NCBI GenBank assembly: GCA_036971715.1
Contig: JAVHJL010000001.1
Coordinates: 1,054,001 to 1,118,000 of the forward strand
Length of the DNA stretch: 64,000 bases
Source of the DNA: Arthrobotrys musiformis
Taxonomy: Eukaryota; Ascomycota; Orbiliomycetes; Orbiliales; Orbiliaceae
Reading direction: 5' to 3'
The translations under genes were made by a program, and so were the position numbers. Below are positions 10,730 through 22,276 of the stretch, in pieces. Position 1 is the first letter of the stretch, and each line of letters begins with the position of its first letter. Under the pieces are notes generated by a model. It saw only the letters and a list, made by a program, of their open reading frames with translations, was not told the origin of the DNA and made no database searches.

Positions 10730-13700
10730 ACAGATCTCGAGTTCAGCTTCTCGACAGACCACTCAATCCTTCCTATCCGCCCCATCCTCCCTCTATTGCG
10801 ATATGCACTCAACGCTCTTGCGCGCGACTCTAGCCAATTGGGTTTACGGTTATTATTTTGATATTGCGATCCTGTTCAAATTTTTTTCTTCCTCTTTTTC
10901 ATAGGCTTCTTTTTGACCAATCAAGGATTTATTTTTTTGGGTAACCCCTCTGCACCAGTCTCCCTCGTAGAATGCCTAGCAAAAAAAAAGTGTCGCAGAT
11001 TCCAAATTTTAATCGAAAGCCCCACTCTCACATGTAGCAGTCTAGTGCTGCTTAACCCCCTCCCCCAATTGCCACACACCCTCCCCGCCACCCGAACCTT
11101 GTCATCAACCCAAACCCCCTTTATTGCCTTCTATGATTTCTTGAATATTATCATGTAACAGTTTTAGTGTCTCCTATCGTATTCCCCGAATCTCCTTGAG
11201 TATTCAACGTTTTTACTCTAGCCTTTCCTCGTCTTGTTTTTCCCCTATGCGGCTTTTCCTTTTACACCGGGTGTTAACTTTATTGTTTTGTATCTTTCCC
11301 GTATCTCTCTCCCTCTTCCAGTTATTTGGGGGAAGACAGAACGTGGAAAAAAGGAAGAACAAAGTAAGAAAACAAAAAAATCGAATAAAAATCCTTTACG
11401 GACGGTGATACCCCCCTCCTCTTGTATGGAAGCCTTTTACTCCTTCTTTTATATTATATACATATATATATATTTGAAAGCGGGGATTCTAGGTGGGGAT
11501 TCGGACGTCAATTATTAGACTATCAAGATATCACCCTTGCTATCTCGCCTTTTTCTCTCCATATGATTATTTAATTTACGTAGATTTTGGGTTCTTTGTG
11601 GATTTTCTATATTTTCTTTTGAAGATTTTGAGACCTTTATCATCTTTGAATCCACTTTGATTTCTTAGAAAATTTATTCGAAGTCATTCGGGAATCCGAA
11701 GGTGCAATGTAGTATCAGTAAGCAAAAAGTCACGATATATGGTAAAGAATGCTACCCCACCATCAAGAGAAATACAAGCTTTTCGAGCTATATAAGTCAG
11801 CACTTATACACAACAAGATACCTCACCTCGCGTGAGAGAGGGGTCTCCTGCGATCTCCCCTCTCATTCTAGGCCCTGAGAAAACCAAGTTCTAAATGCAC
11901 GTCATCACACCATGTGGCGGGGTGTGGCCCGTTTTTTGTTCAAAAAAAAGGTTTTTTTTTGTTACCCCGCACCCTGATGATTGTGAGGCGAGGACGAGGC
12001 TGCTTTCGGTTAGGTTTGTTTTTTCCCTCTGGGGATAACCATGTTTTTTGGTTGTGAGGTACGGATTAATGTGGGAGGGGGCCGCTTCTTTGTTTGTTCT
12101 TATTATGCAGGTTTTGGGCGGTTGGGTGGGAATACGAGGTTGGCATGATTCTTGAGATCTTGGGCTCACAGATCGGGTGTGGATATATTGTGAGTGTGGG
12201 GATATGGTGTTTGAAATGCAAGATCTTTAATGTTTTGATGCTTGGAGTTTTGATATCTGAGGGACTGAGGAGCTGTATAAGGGTTTTTGATGATATGGAT
12301 TGGAAGATACGCATGCACGGAGACTGGTTCCTATCTTTCCTTCTGCCAGTGTATGTATTTAAATTTGTATAGATATAAGGCTACCGCAATGATACTAGGG
12401 AGTGATATTCATCAATTTATGCCATACACGTCTGATCTGCAGCTGGTGTCTCATTAAGGATGTATATATTACGACAGGTATTTTGCAAGTCGATATCTTG
12501 CATCTGGCCTACTAAAACCCAGATTTACAAGACCTAAAGCTCGATATCAAAGATCAACGGAAACGTCCTCGAATGCTATAGCGCTATAGCTAGCTAGTTA
12601 GTTAACGGCTCGTTCCAAAATTTCCAGGTTATTTAACGAAATGTTATCGATATCGATCCTCGTCGCCACGTTTTTTTGGGTGGGGGGTTAGATAATTAAT
12701 CCGGGGTGTACCCCCTTTGGCCTCCGAGATCTACAGATATAATACGTATTTGGTCTGGTGATTTATCCTGGTGCTTTGTTGATCGTTCGGTACTTTAGCG
12801 ATTTTGGGATTCTTTTGGCGAGGGATGTGTTTTCGAGGGCTGGCTTTTTTGATTTCCTAGATGGAGGTTTTGGAGTTCGTAAAGGGTTCTGAAATGTTAT
12901 CTTGCTTTGCAGATTTGTTGGCGGTGGCAATATAATTGAAGTGAAGGTCGATCGGTCAGGTGCGGGTCTTTGTTAATATACGCCTTTGCCCTTGTTATTG
13001 ACGTCGAAAGTTTTATTGGGAATGTGTATGTAATACGTTAGTAATAGCTTAGCCTTGCTAATACTTCCCTTCAAGGATTTGATATTAATATTCGGCTACC
13101 GATTTAGAATTCGTTGATGGCGTCGTTTCTCTGAGGGCAGTTAGAGTGATGTGATTCTCGTTTTGTTGTCGATATATATCTGGATCGATGAGTAGATTGG
13201 TTCTAGTGGACTAGGTTTACAATAGTCTCAGCAGCAACTGCAATCTTAGTAGGCTCGATTGTATGTAAGCAATCGACATACACGTATCAGAAATCCTAAA
13301 TAGCAAATGTCCTAGGGTCTAATTGCGTTATCATTCCAATTGACAATCGATAACTCGGAGCCTGTTTTCTACCGAGGTTCCTTTCCATAGAAAACCCGTG
13401 GTTCCTGGACGTTCTTACGTACCATGGTTTCCGCTGCTCGTCTTTTTTCCTTCCCTTCCGTCCCGGATAGGCGTAGATCAGGCACCAGATGTAAGTCGTT
13501 TCGAAACCTTTTTCCCATGAATTTAGTTCGGAATTTGATGATTCGGACGCATACACCCCGGGGCCCAAGCCTTTTATATGGTGTTTTGTGAAGACGCCAT
13601 ACCTAAGTAACTTAGTCCGAACGCTCCAAGACTTTCGTCTACGGATTTTCCGGGATTCGATGTAGGTTTTATGTCGGTTCTGGGGATTGCGAAATGGGCG

Positions 13701-14463
13701 TATAAGAAAGGATTACTGAAATGGTCGATTGGGATATGTTGGGGTATCTGTGGCGTTGCGTGGTATTTTTATGCGTACGGGCCGAAAGACCGGCTTGCCC
13801 CCACTTGGTGGATTCATCCGGTGTTTCGAACTTGTAGCTTGTGGGAAATAAACTCGCTCTTGGGAGGTTATACATGGTTGCGGTTTACCTTGCAGACGGT
13901 TTCTTCGGGGTTTTTGGGGTTTGGGACCCACAGTTTTGAGGTTGGATCAGGAACCGGATTTTTATGCGTGGCTGTGGTGTGGCTAGCATTGCAGCGCATT
14001 GTAGCTGTGAGGTATAGAAACCCAGACCCGTGATAGACACGCTTTGATTCTTTCGTCTTGTTCGAGAAGGGCAATGGACTCCACTTTGCAGACGATTTTT
14101 TTCCGGCGTCCCGGTATCATGAGTTTTTCCTTCCGGATCCCAAGGTTTGCTATTCGGAGGCTGAGGCCCCGAGCGAGGGGACAGCTGCACCAGGTTTTTG
14201 GACGAGGTTGTTCCTGGAGTTCGCTTTTTTTTCATCCGAATATGTGCATGGGTTTATGGAATGGGATGAAATAATTTATATTACTATGATCGATTGTGAG
14301 GATTGGCGGATGTATAAATGTAATGACGACGCCCGCGATGGATTTCATTCCCCCTCCTTCTTTCTTTTCTTCGTTGCTTTGCGCCACGAGTAGTTGATCA
14401 ATTGGATATTATTTCTTTGTATTCTTTGGAGAAAGGGATTATAAGGAAGTCAGAAGAGAAAAG
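10730..14463. other. Intergenic region, no supported gene
   Basis: I find no frame with recognisable protein content. It begins with the T-rich 3' region of 14-3-3. It includes a perfect 16-base palindrome at 12575-12590 and another of 12 bases at 12646-12657. A 120-codon open frame at 13671-14033 has no recognisable domain and is not called. The last 60 bases before 14464 form the A/G-rich leader of the mannanase gene. Confidence 0.5.
12575..12590. repeat. Perfect 16-base palindrome
   Basis: GCTATAGCGCTATAGC reads identically on both strands. It lies in a gene-free spacer and is followed directly by a TAGCTAGTTAGTTAAC run. It could bind a dimeric factor or extrude a cruciform; no function is shown. 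Confidence 0.6.
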
Positions 14464-16407
14464 ATGTTGGGTCTTGTGCCTTTTATCCTCGCCGTTTTGG
14501 CCGGGGCGACTTCAGCCCAGACGGTGACTTACCAAGCTGAGAGTGCGGCATTGACTGGTGTTACTGTCGGAACTTCGGTTTCTGGATATACCGGTATGTA
14601 TTTGACTTCAATTGAGGATGTGGGTGGGGAGATGCTGATATTGGATTTTGGGGGAGTATAGGCACCGGATACGTCGAGGGTTTCGATACCTCTGGCGATG
14701 AGATCAAGTTCACGGTCACCAGCACCTCGCAGGGTCTCTACGACCTCAAGATCATCTACAACGGTCCTTATGGCGATAAATATACCACCGTTGTCTTGAA
14801 CGGAGCCGGTGGAGGACAAGTTTTCCTCCCGGCGACCACGACCTGGGTCACCGTTTCTGCCGGACAGGTGCTTTTGAACGCTGGGTCGAACACGATCCAG
14901 ATCCAGAACAACTGGGGATGGTATCTTATTGATGCTATTACGCTTACCCCATCTACCCCCAGGGGACCCCATCAGATCAGCACCACGCCGGTCAATGCTA
15001 ATGCCAACTCCGATGCTAAAGCTTTGCTCAAGTACCTCGGTAGCATCTATGGAAACCATATCCTCTCCGGTCAGCAAGACCAGGCTTCCCTCGACTGGGT
15101 TACCAACAACGTTGGAAAGACACCAGCTGTTATCGGTCTCGATTTAATGGATTACACTGATTCGCGTACCTCCCGCGGTGCTTCCAGCACTGATGTTGAT
15201 AAGGCCATTGCCTTCGCTGCCCGTGGTGGTATTGTTACTTTCTGCTGGCATTGGGGTGCCCCTGTTGGTCTTTATGATACCGCTGAGCAGAGGTGGTGGT
15301 CTGGTTTCTACACCGCCGCTACTGACTTCAACGTTGCTACTGCTCTCGCGGATACTACTAATGCCAACTACACGCTTCTCGTCCACGATATTGATACCAT
15401 TGCCGTTCAGTTGAAGAAGTTGGAGGCTGCTGGTGTTCCGGTTTTGTTCAGACCTTTGCACGAGGCTGAAGGCAAGTGGTTCTGGTGGGGCGCTCAGGGA
15501 CCGGAGCCTTGCAAGAAGTTGTGGAACTTGGTTTATGATCGTTTGACGAACTACCATGGGATTAAGAATCTGTTGTGGATTTGGAACTCGGTTGCTGCGG
15601 ATTGGTATCCTGGTGATTCGACCGTTGATATTGTCAGCGCTGATACTTACACTCAGGGTGACCACGGCGTAAGTTTTCCCCTCACTAAAATAAGGAATAT
15701 GCGGGGTACTGATAGCTAATGGGATCGATGATAGCCAATCTCGGCCACATACAACTCCCTCCTCACCCTCGTCAACGACAAGAAGATCATTGCAGCCACC
15801 GAAATCGGCTCCATCATGGACCCCACCCAGTTGCAACTCTACCAAGCTGACTGGGTCTACTTCTGCATCTGGAGCGGAGACTTCATCTCCGGCGGCACCT
15901 GGAACTCCCTCGACCTCCTCAAGTCGGTCTATAACAACGACTACGTCCTCAACCTCGATAGAATCCAGGGATGGAAGAACCCAACCTCCACTAGCACCAC
16001 TACCACCGCCAGCAGGACTACCACTACTTCTTCCAGGACTACCACCCCTGTTACTACTACTACTAGCAGCAGGACTACTACCACTTCGTCCAGGACTACT
16101 ACTCCTAGCACTACCACTACTACTACCACCACTCCTAGGACCTCGACTACTACCACTAGGTCGACTACTACTTCGTCGACTACGACTACTAGGACTACGA
16201 CTACCAGCGCTGCTCCTACTGCCACCGCCGTGCGCTGGGGACAGTGCGGTGGTATTAACTGGACCGGCCCGACTGCCTGCGAGTCGCCATACGTCTGCAC
16301 TGTTTTGGTGAGTTCCCTCTCTTCTCTCTAGTCTAACGAAGGTGTTTGGAGTGATTACTAATAATAATTTTTTCTTCTAGAACCCATACTACTTCCAGTG
16401 CTTGTAA
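14464..16407 (+). CDS. Secreted endo-beta-1,4-mannanase, CBM35-GH26-CBM1
   Basis: Four exons (14464-14593, 14662-15668, 15735-16307, 16381-16407) give 578 residues. The signal peptide is about 19 residues (MLGLVPFILAVLAGATSA). A CBM35-type beta-sandwich (about 20-140) contains TGYVEGFDTSGD and ends NNWGWYLIDAITL. The GH26 barrel (about 150-465) has the probable acid/base Glu311 in FRPLHEAEGKWFWWG and the probable nucleophile Glu402 in AATEIGS. A Thr/Ser linker of about 80 residues leads to a C-terminal CBM1 with WGQCGG, four Cys and a last exon encoding NPYYFQCL. The enzyme should hydrolyse mannan or galactomannan in plant cell walls while anchored to cellulose by the CBM1. CBM35 domains in fungal mannanases often bind mannan. 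The tiny 27-base last exon completes the CBM1 disulfide pattern and would be lost if the intron were retained. Confidence 0.93.
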
Positions 16408-18842
16408 ATATATTAGGAGGGAAAAGGGGGTGTATAATGTGGAGGGAATGTATATAACGAAGGTGAAGGCGATGGGGATCTGTATATAGCCACGTTTCCT
16501 TTTTGTCTTAATTTTTTTTAAGATTATTTGTACAAATTTAAAGGGTATAATGTTGAGAATGGGGAAATGTACTCCTGCATACCTAAGTTACTTACTTAAT
16601 TAAGTACTGTATAAAAAAAACGGAGTAATGCGTGATTCGACGTCTGCAGGGTGCAGACGTCACCTGCAGGGAAAAACCATTACGTCTTTTATGTGTGGTA
16701 TTTTATGCGTTGGGTTACGCTTTGGGATTGGACCTTTGGGATCGATCGATTCGATTTTGGGTTTCCCTTTTCCCCCGCAATTTTCATATGCGAAATTTTA
16801 GCTTGCTTTTTGGTGGTCGCGACACAAGACCGGGGTGGTGGTAGGTGTACTAGGATTCACAATCTGGAAGAAAAAGACGTTTACTTGGGCTCGTGACGAC
16901 CTGCCGGCTTGAGATGGAGTGTAGGTCGGAATGCAGATGTAATGTATGTCTGTTATATGTGATGGTGTTAATGCACGAGCGAGCGGGCGCAGCTGGATGG
17001 CTGGCTTTTTCCGGTAGAATGGTTTCTGTAGAATTTCTGTTGTATACAGATACATTTTGTATACTTGTGCCCAATTTCTTTCTTTCTTCCACCCATAGAA
17101 AAGGGTTTAGCTGGCCCTTTTTAGCGCAGCTTTAAATTTGGCGAAGATGGGGAAGAAAGAAGCCAAATAGTTGGAATTGACATGTGCGAAGTTTGAAATT
17201 CATATGTGAGGGGAAAGAGGGTCTGGAGTGGTCTCGCGCGGTCACTATACTTTTCTGATCTATCGATCGTTTTTGGGAGTTAACTCTTTCTTTTTTGGGG
17301 CGGGTTTTATTGATGTTTAAGTCCGCGCAAGGTTTGTTCCTTTCGCCGCCCCTCTTTGTGAAATTTCGCTACTTTACTTGTGTATGTGAATGGGCTTGGG
17401 GGCGAAATAAGGGTTATCGATCGTTTGTTTTAGCAGGGCGAGCAGGAAATTCGAGCCGGCTGGAGGGTTGGATGGATTTGTTCCTGTATTTCCTTTGTCT
17501 CCTGCCCTGCTAACTACACATGTACTACCTACTGTTGAGTAGTAGGAAACGGGGCACGAATAGTGCAGCGCAGGACACGAAACTGGAAACTGGAAGGATG
17601 GGAGATTGTGCTGGTGTCAAAAGTGGATGTCATGGCGATATGTAACTGTACATCGTACGTACATCTGGTATCTTGAATATACAATATCCAATATAGAATA
17701 TAGTATAGTAGTATATGCGGACGTGCAGGAAGGAAGGGGAGGGACATCACCCACATGCCTGTCTGGACCGATAGACAAGGATTGGGGCCAAGTTTATCCT
17801 ATCCACCCTCCTCCTTCAGACCCCAGCAGTTCCTTCGAGTACTTCCCAACCAGTAGCTGCGCGTAGCTGCCCAGTAGCTGCAGTTGCATACACACGCATA
17901 GCTAAGTTAGCTTTTGGAAAGGGAATATATTCGAGGAATGGAATGGCGAAACAGGGTGCATTGGCGTTGAACTTTACCCCATATTTTTCCCTTTCCCAAC
18001 TTGAAGAGTCGAATACTAGTATTATTACCTATATATGATTATAGGTAAGCTTTCGATTCGACGGGTTTGCGCTAGTCCTGCACACCCCCCTCTTCGCCTT
18101 TTTTCCCTTCATGAAAATCAGAGGGGGATCCTCGTCGTTTTTTGCCAGTTTCTTAGCTTGGTTTTTTTTGTTCTTTCTAGCTTTTGAAGCTGAATCTGGA
18201 GTTTCTGGCGTAGTTAGACCGGACCCTCGAGGGTTCACTCGGTTCAATGTCTCTTTTTTCCCTCGATTCCCCAGAATTTGATTGAAGGAAGTTGAAGCTA
18301 GTCAGACCCGTTAGCTTGTAATCCGCAGGCAGGATAAAGGATTTAGATTTACTTTTTTTGTGCAATGTTACTAGTATTTTGGGGGGGGAAGCGGTGACGA
18401 TTGAATTTGTGCTTGAATCATCTCCAGCGAACTTGCTTGTTCTGCCAATATAAATTGGAGCCCAGCGCACCTCCACTCCCTTTTTTCTTTTCCTCCTCAA
18501 TCTCCCCCCTCCGCTCCTTTTACTTTCTATTTTTTTTCTATTTTATTTTATATTTTTATTTTTTTATCTTTGGCGTGGTGGTGCTTGATACATCATAATA
18601 TCCTCAGTGTCTGGTGGAGTGTTTAAGAAACGTAGTTACAACTGGAGCACAGCTTAGCTTCCAACAACGCAGCAGCCAACACCAACATTTGGTTCACGCA
18701 GAATCTCAGACAATCAGACAGAAACCTCCAAAGGCCAAAATAACTACTACTTCCTCTTCTTCTTCATCCTCCGAATAAACATCATCATCATCTTCTTCTT
18801 TACTATCGTCGTCTTAGTAAAAGCGTATTGATAAGAATAACA
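16408..18842. other. Intergenic region with a strong inverted repeat
   Basis: The 3' end of the mannanase gene is followed by about 2.2 kb without recognisable coding sequence. A 10-base-arm inverted repeat lies at 16639-16661. From 18600 on the sequence is the C/A-rich leader of the next gene, with TTC/ATC-rich runs at about 18751-18810. Confidence 0.5.
16639..16661. repeat. Inverted repeat, 10-base arms, 3-base spacer
   Basis: GACGTCTGCA, then GGG, then TGCAGACGTC. The arms match perfectly and a further CCTGCAGGG follows at once. It lies about 230 bases past the mannanase stop codon. It could form a hairpin in the 3' transcript or be a binding site for a dimeric regulator. Confidence 0.65.
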
Positions 18843-19484
18843 ATGTCCTCCCAATCCGAAAATGCTTCCTCCACCACCTCCTCGTACCCCCAACGTCGAG
18901 GCTCCATAACCGAGTACTTCCGCCCCCCACAACCCTCAGCCTACCCCGGTCCAATCACCACTGCAGCAGCCCAAGCCAACCACCGCCGTCGGATGTCATA
19001 CTCCGGTGCCAGCACCTCTGGTACCGCAGCCGGACTCACAGGTACATCTCCACCGGCCCCGTGGTTCGCAGGATATGCAACCGGCGGGGGAGGGGGGCGT
19101 AGGGCGAGCATTAGTTCTGTTTCCTCCAGCGCCAGCTCTCCGATCGATGTTGACGGTGATGAGAAGCGTGATGTTGATGCTTCGCCGCCTGGATCTGCTG
19201 CCGGTGGGTTCGCCCGACGGTTGAGTTTTGGAGCTAGGGCTTTGAGGGATGTGAAGAGGAGTATGAGCTTTGGGACTGTTGGCGAAGGTGGTTAGTCCCT
19301 CTATCCTTATTTTTATTTTAGTTGTGGAAGAATATTGAATGCTAATGGTTTTGTTTGTTTAGAGCCTGAGAATGAGCATAGGGCTACTCAGGAGTCCATG
19401 AGACCTCCGCCTCCGCCGAGTCATGCTGCTCCGAAGCCTGATGAAGTCCAGGAGAGAATGTTGAAGGGAGACTTCTACTTCTAG
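18843..19484 (+). CDS. Small conserved fungal phospho-site-rich protein, unknown function
   Basis: Exons 18843-19290 and 19363-19484 give 189 residues; the intron has a GTTAGT donor and TTTAG acceptor. Basophilic-kinase-like sites recur through the protein: RRGSI near residue 20, RRMSY, RRASI, ARRLSFGARALRDV and KRSMSFG. The C-terminus is VQERMLKGDFYF. The rest is Ser/Pro/Gly-rich and probably disordered, with no signal peptide or membrane segment. From memory, ascomycetes have uncharacterised proteins with an ARRxSFGAxALR core and a QERxLKGDFY ending; this looks like a short member. A substrate of PKA- or AMPK-type kinases is a reasonable inference, but I assign no function. A TTG codon upstream in frame (18828) is not used as start because the ATG has a good AACAATGTC context. 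Confidence 0.8.
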
Positions 19485-21490
19485 GCACTTCTTTTTCTCT
19501 CTATCTTTACTTTATCCTCTTTTTTTTTTTTGCTATGGGGTTTATTTCAGAACGAGCGATGGCCTTGACTTTTTTTATGAGGCTGCTCTGGTTTGTGTTT
19601 TTCAAGTACACGGATTTTGCTTTGCTTTTATGGGCTTTTATCGTTTTGCATCGATTTGATTTTGGATTTTGGATATGGATATGGATTACGGGGGACAGGA
19701 GGGAGTCTAATGGGAAATTTTTCTTTTTCCATCCTTTGAGGTTTTGATTGAGGGGGGAGGTTCACGCATACTCTCACTCATTACATCTTGAAAGGACCGT
19801 TCACTTTTTTTCTTTTCTCTATGCTATGATATTGCAATGGAAATGGAAATGGGATATGTTTTTTTATTCGGGGAGTATGATATGATTGTTTTTTGGCTTG
19901 CTGGCGTTTTTTTGCCCCGTTCTTTATTATTATTATTATGACTTCTGCGTGCTGCTTTGAATGCTTTTGATGGAAATCAATGGTATTATTAATCAAAGTA
20001 AGAAGTAAGTATGGGTAAGAATTACGGAAACGAAAGGAAATCGCTATAAAAAAGACATCTTTTTCTTTTTTTCCCCCTCTCTCTCTCTTTTTTTTTTTTT
20101 TTTAAAAAAAAAAAAACCAGAACTTCGGTTTCTTTTACTTGTCACCATTCCCGCTGTTTTTTTTGTCTGTTGAATTAGTTGTTTTATCAACTGTGGCCTC
20201 TTTATTCTGCAGCTTTTGGGAGGGGGGAATGCATGTATGTACGATACATATGATATCACCGGACATTGATTATACTTCCCTTTATAACGGTTTTTTAAGT
20301 GAGGAATTATCATTGGCGAACCAATTTGGGTGCATTGGAAATGGGCTTATCTAGATGCATGAAGTAGGTTTTAGTTACGAGATGGGTGGTTTACGTTATT
20401 GAATTACGTATGAAATGGCAAACTGTACTGAGCGAATGTTTGATTGGTTTGAAGGGCTGGTGTTTATAAGTTTCTTATTTTGGTGGAGATCGAGATGGGT
20501 TCTTATCAATCCGGGTATTTTGGTGTTAGTATCGAGAGGTGAGGTGGGCCTGATGGTATCGTATGAAGGTGTATCTGATATGGTCGGTTAAATCTGCTGG
20601 GTTTTTGGTGTCGTTTCTTTTTTTATATCCCAACGATTGGTCTGATATCAAGTAGATTTTGAGTATCACCAGTGATGAGGAACTTCAGTTATTGTTGATG
20701 ATATATCATTCATAGTCGTGGTTATTGATATGTACACCTCCTCCTCGTATATACACCCAGCCGGACTGGACATCCCGTAAACCATTGAGACATAATATAC
20801 ACTCCCAGCTCTCGTCCAATTCCGATAATATAGTAGATAGAGAAGATCAGTGGGTCAACATCTTCCGGCCCTTCTCCTTCCTCCGTTTCAAGATGTTACG
20901 GCCGGTTTTACTCCTCAGCCTGGCCAGGAAGCCGAACCTGCGTTTGCGGACTATGTGCGAGGGATTGTAGGTTTTTCGACGGTGGCCGCGGGTTTGTGTC
21001 AGGCTCCCCTGTAAGGGGGGTATTGTCGACTGGAGGGAGGGGGTGTGTGAGAGGAGGGATGTTGCGGGGAGAGATGGACGGGCTGTGAGGGTTGATGTGG
21101 GAGTGCGGAGGAGGGAGGTGAAGGTTCTGTTGGGTGGTCAGTATGTAATATATAATATATATATGGTATAGAGGGGGGGCTTACCTCCGCGAGAGGATTG
21201 ATGTAGAGGACCGGAGACAGGATACCGCTGGGCGGCGGAGGAGCGTGAGGACTGTCATCTTTATCTATTCCACCGTATTCCACCGTATTGCACCGGGCCG
21301 GAGGAGGTTGAAGTTGAAGTTGAAGTTGGAGTTGAAGTTGGAGATAGCTGAAACCCCGGTTTTCTTGGTGTTTTCCTTTGTGGAATTTGCGATGCGGCTT
21401 AAAATTTTCCTCTTCTAAAAAATTTCAGTTCCGCGACACTTCTTCAATTCCCTCCCAACTACTCAAGTATCTACAATATAAAAAGACAAA
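19485..21490. other. Intergenic region with T16/A13 run, no gene seen
   Basis: T-rich 3' region of the previous gene, then about 1.4 kb of unremarkable sequence. A T16 run abuts an A13 run at 20088-20116. A TTGAAG-type repeat (GAAGTTGAAGTTGAAGTTGG) lies at about 21308-21345, shortly before the next start codon. Confidence 0.5.
20088..20116. repeat. T16-A13 self-complementary homopolymer junction
   Basis: Sixteen T are followed directly by thirteen A, preceded by a (CT)n run. Transcribed in either direction this would fold as a loopless hairpin. As DNA it is a rigid, nucleosome-poor tract. Confidence 0.7.
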
Positions 21491-22042
21491 ATGTCGCGCT
21501 ATCTGCCCGCCACGCCCCGAACCCCCACCCACCTCCTCTCAACCACCCAAATCGACCAATCCACCGCCCATTCCCACCTACAATCCTACCTCCTCTCCAC
21601 CACCTCCTCCCAGCCCTGGTCCCACAGCCACGACGCCGGCACCACCGCCTCCCTCAAGAAACTCGAACTCTCCCTCCGCGGCATCCACGGCCCCGCTGCC
21701 AACTCCCACTTCATAATCCCCGAGGAAGTAGACCTCGAAGATACCTTCTCCAAACCCGACACCGACGAGGGCGGCGAGAGCGAACGCCAGAGGGTCTACG
21801 AAACCGTAGAAGACCTCGAGGTTGCCGAGGAGATCAGAGATGAAAACGAGGGGATGGCGATGAAGGAGCTGAGGAGTGTCGATAAGGTCGAGGAAGGCCA
21901 GGATGATGTTGACATGTTGGAGGATAAGGAGGAGGCTGAGGGGAAGGTTATCGACAAGGAGGAGAGGAAGCGGTTGAAGAAGATCAGGATGAAGGAGGAG
22001 AAAAAGCGGAAGGAGGCCGAGAGGGCTGCCGAAAGAGAGTAG
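21491..22042 (+). CDS. Possible RNA polymerase I subunit A14-like protein
   Basis: Single exon, 183 residues. The N-terminal 80 residues contain a TPTHLLSTTQI segment, a short helix (AHSHLQSYLLST) and SLKKLELSLRGIHGP. These resemble the order of elements in fungal Rpa14/Ker1: an N-terminal strand and helix, then an SLxQLKRIxRxxxGLP-type motif. The second half is highly acidic (about 85-150) and then turns Lys/Arg/Glu-rich (KEERKRLKKIRMKEEKKRKE), typical of nucleolar proteins. If correct, it would pair with A43 in the Pol I stalk. The identification rests on weak motif similarity remembered from the family; another acidic/basic nuclear protein is equally possible. It is convergent with STE24, with 234 bases between the stop codons. 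Confidence 0.5.
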   Translation: MSRYLPATPRTPTHLLSTTQIDQSTAHSHLQSYLLSTTSSQPWSHSHDAGTTASLKKLELSLRGIHGPAANSHFIIPEEVDLEDTFSKPDTDEGGESERQRVYETVEDLEVAEEIRDENEGMAMKELRSVDKVEEGQDDVDMLEDKEEAEGKVIDKEERKRLKKIRMKEEKKRKEAERAAERE

Positions 22043-22276
22043 GCCCTTCTCTATCAATATAATAGAGTATTTACGATATAAGGGGGGTACGGGGAGGTTA
22101 TTATCAAGGAAAGAGAGGTATGAGGCAAAGACGACTTTTGATTCATATTCGAGATACAGTCACTGATCCCTATAAACTACCCATCTAGACACCATATATC
22201 CCATCATCATCACCTCTATCTTATCTCTACACTCATCCACCCCCCCGACCCAACTATTTATCTTTTATTATCCAAT

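Noticed and set aside
13671..14033. 120-codon open frame with hydrophobic Trp-rich sequence
   Set aside because: No recognisable domain, unusual composition for this genome, and no supporting splice or promoter signals.
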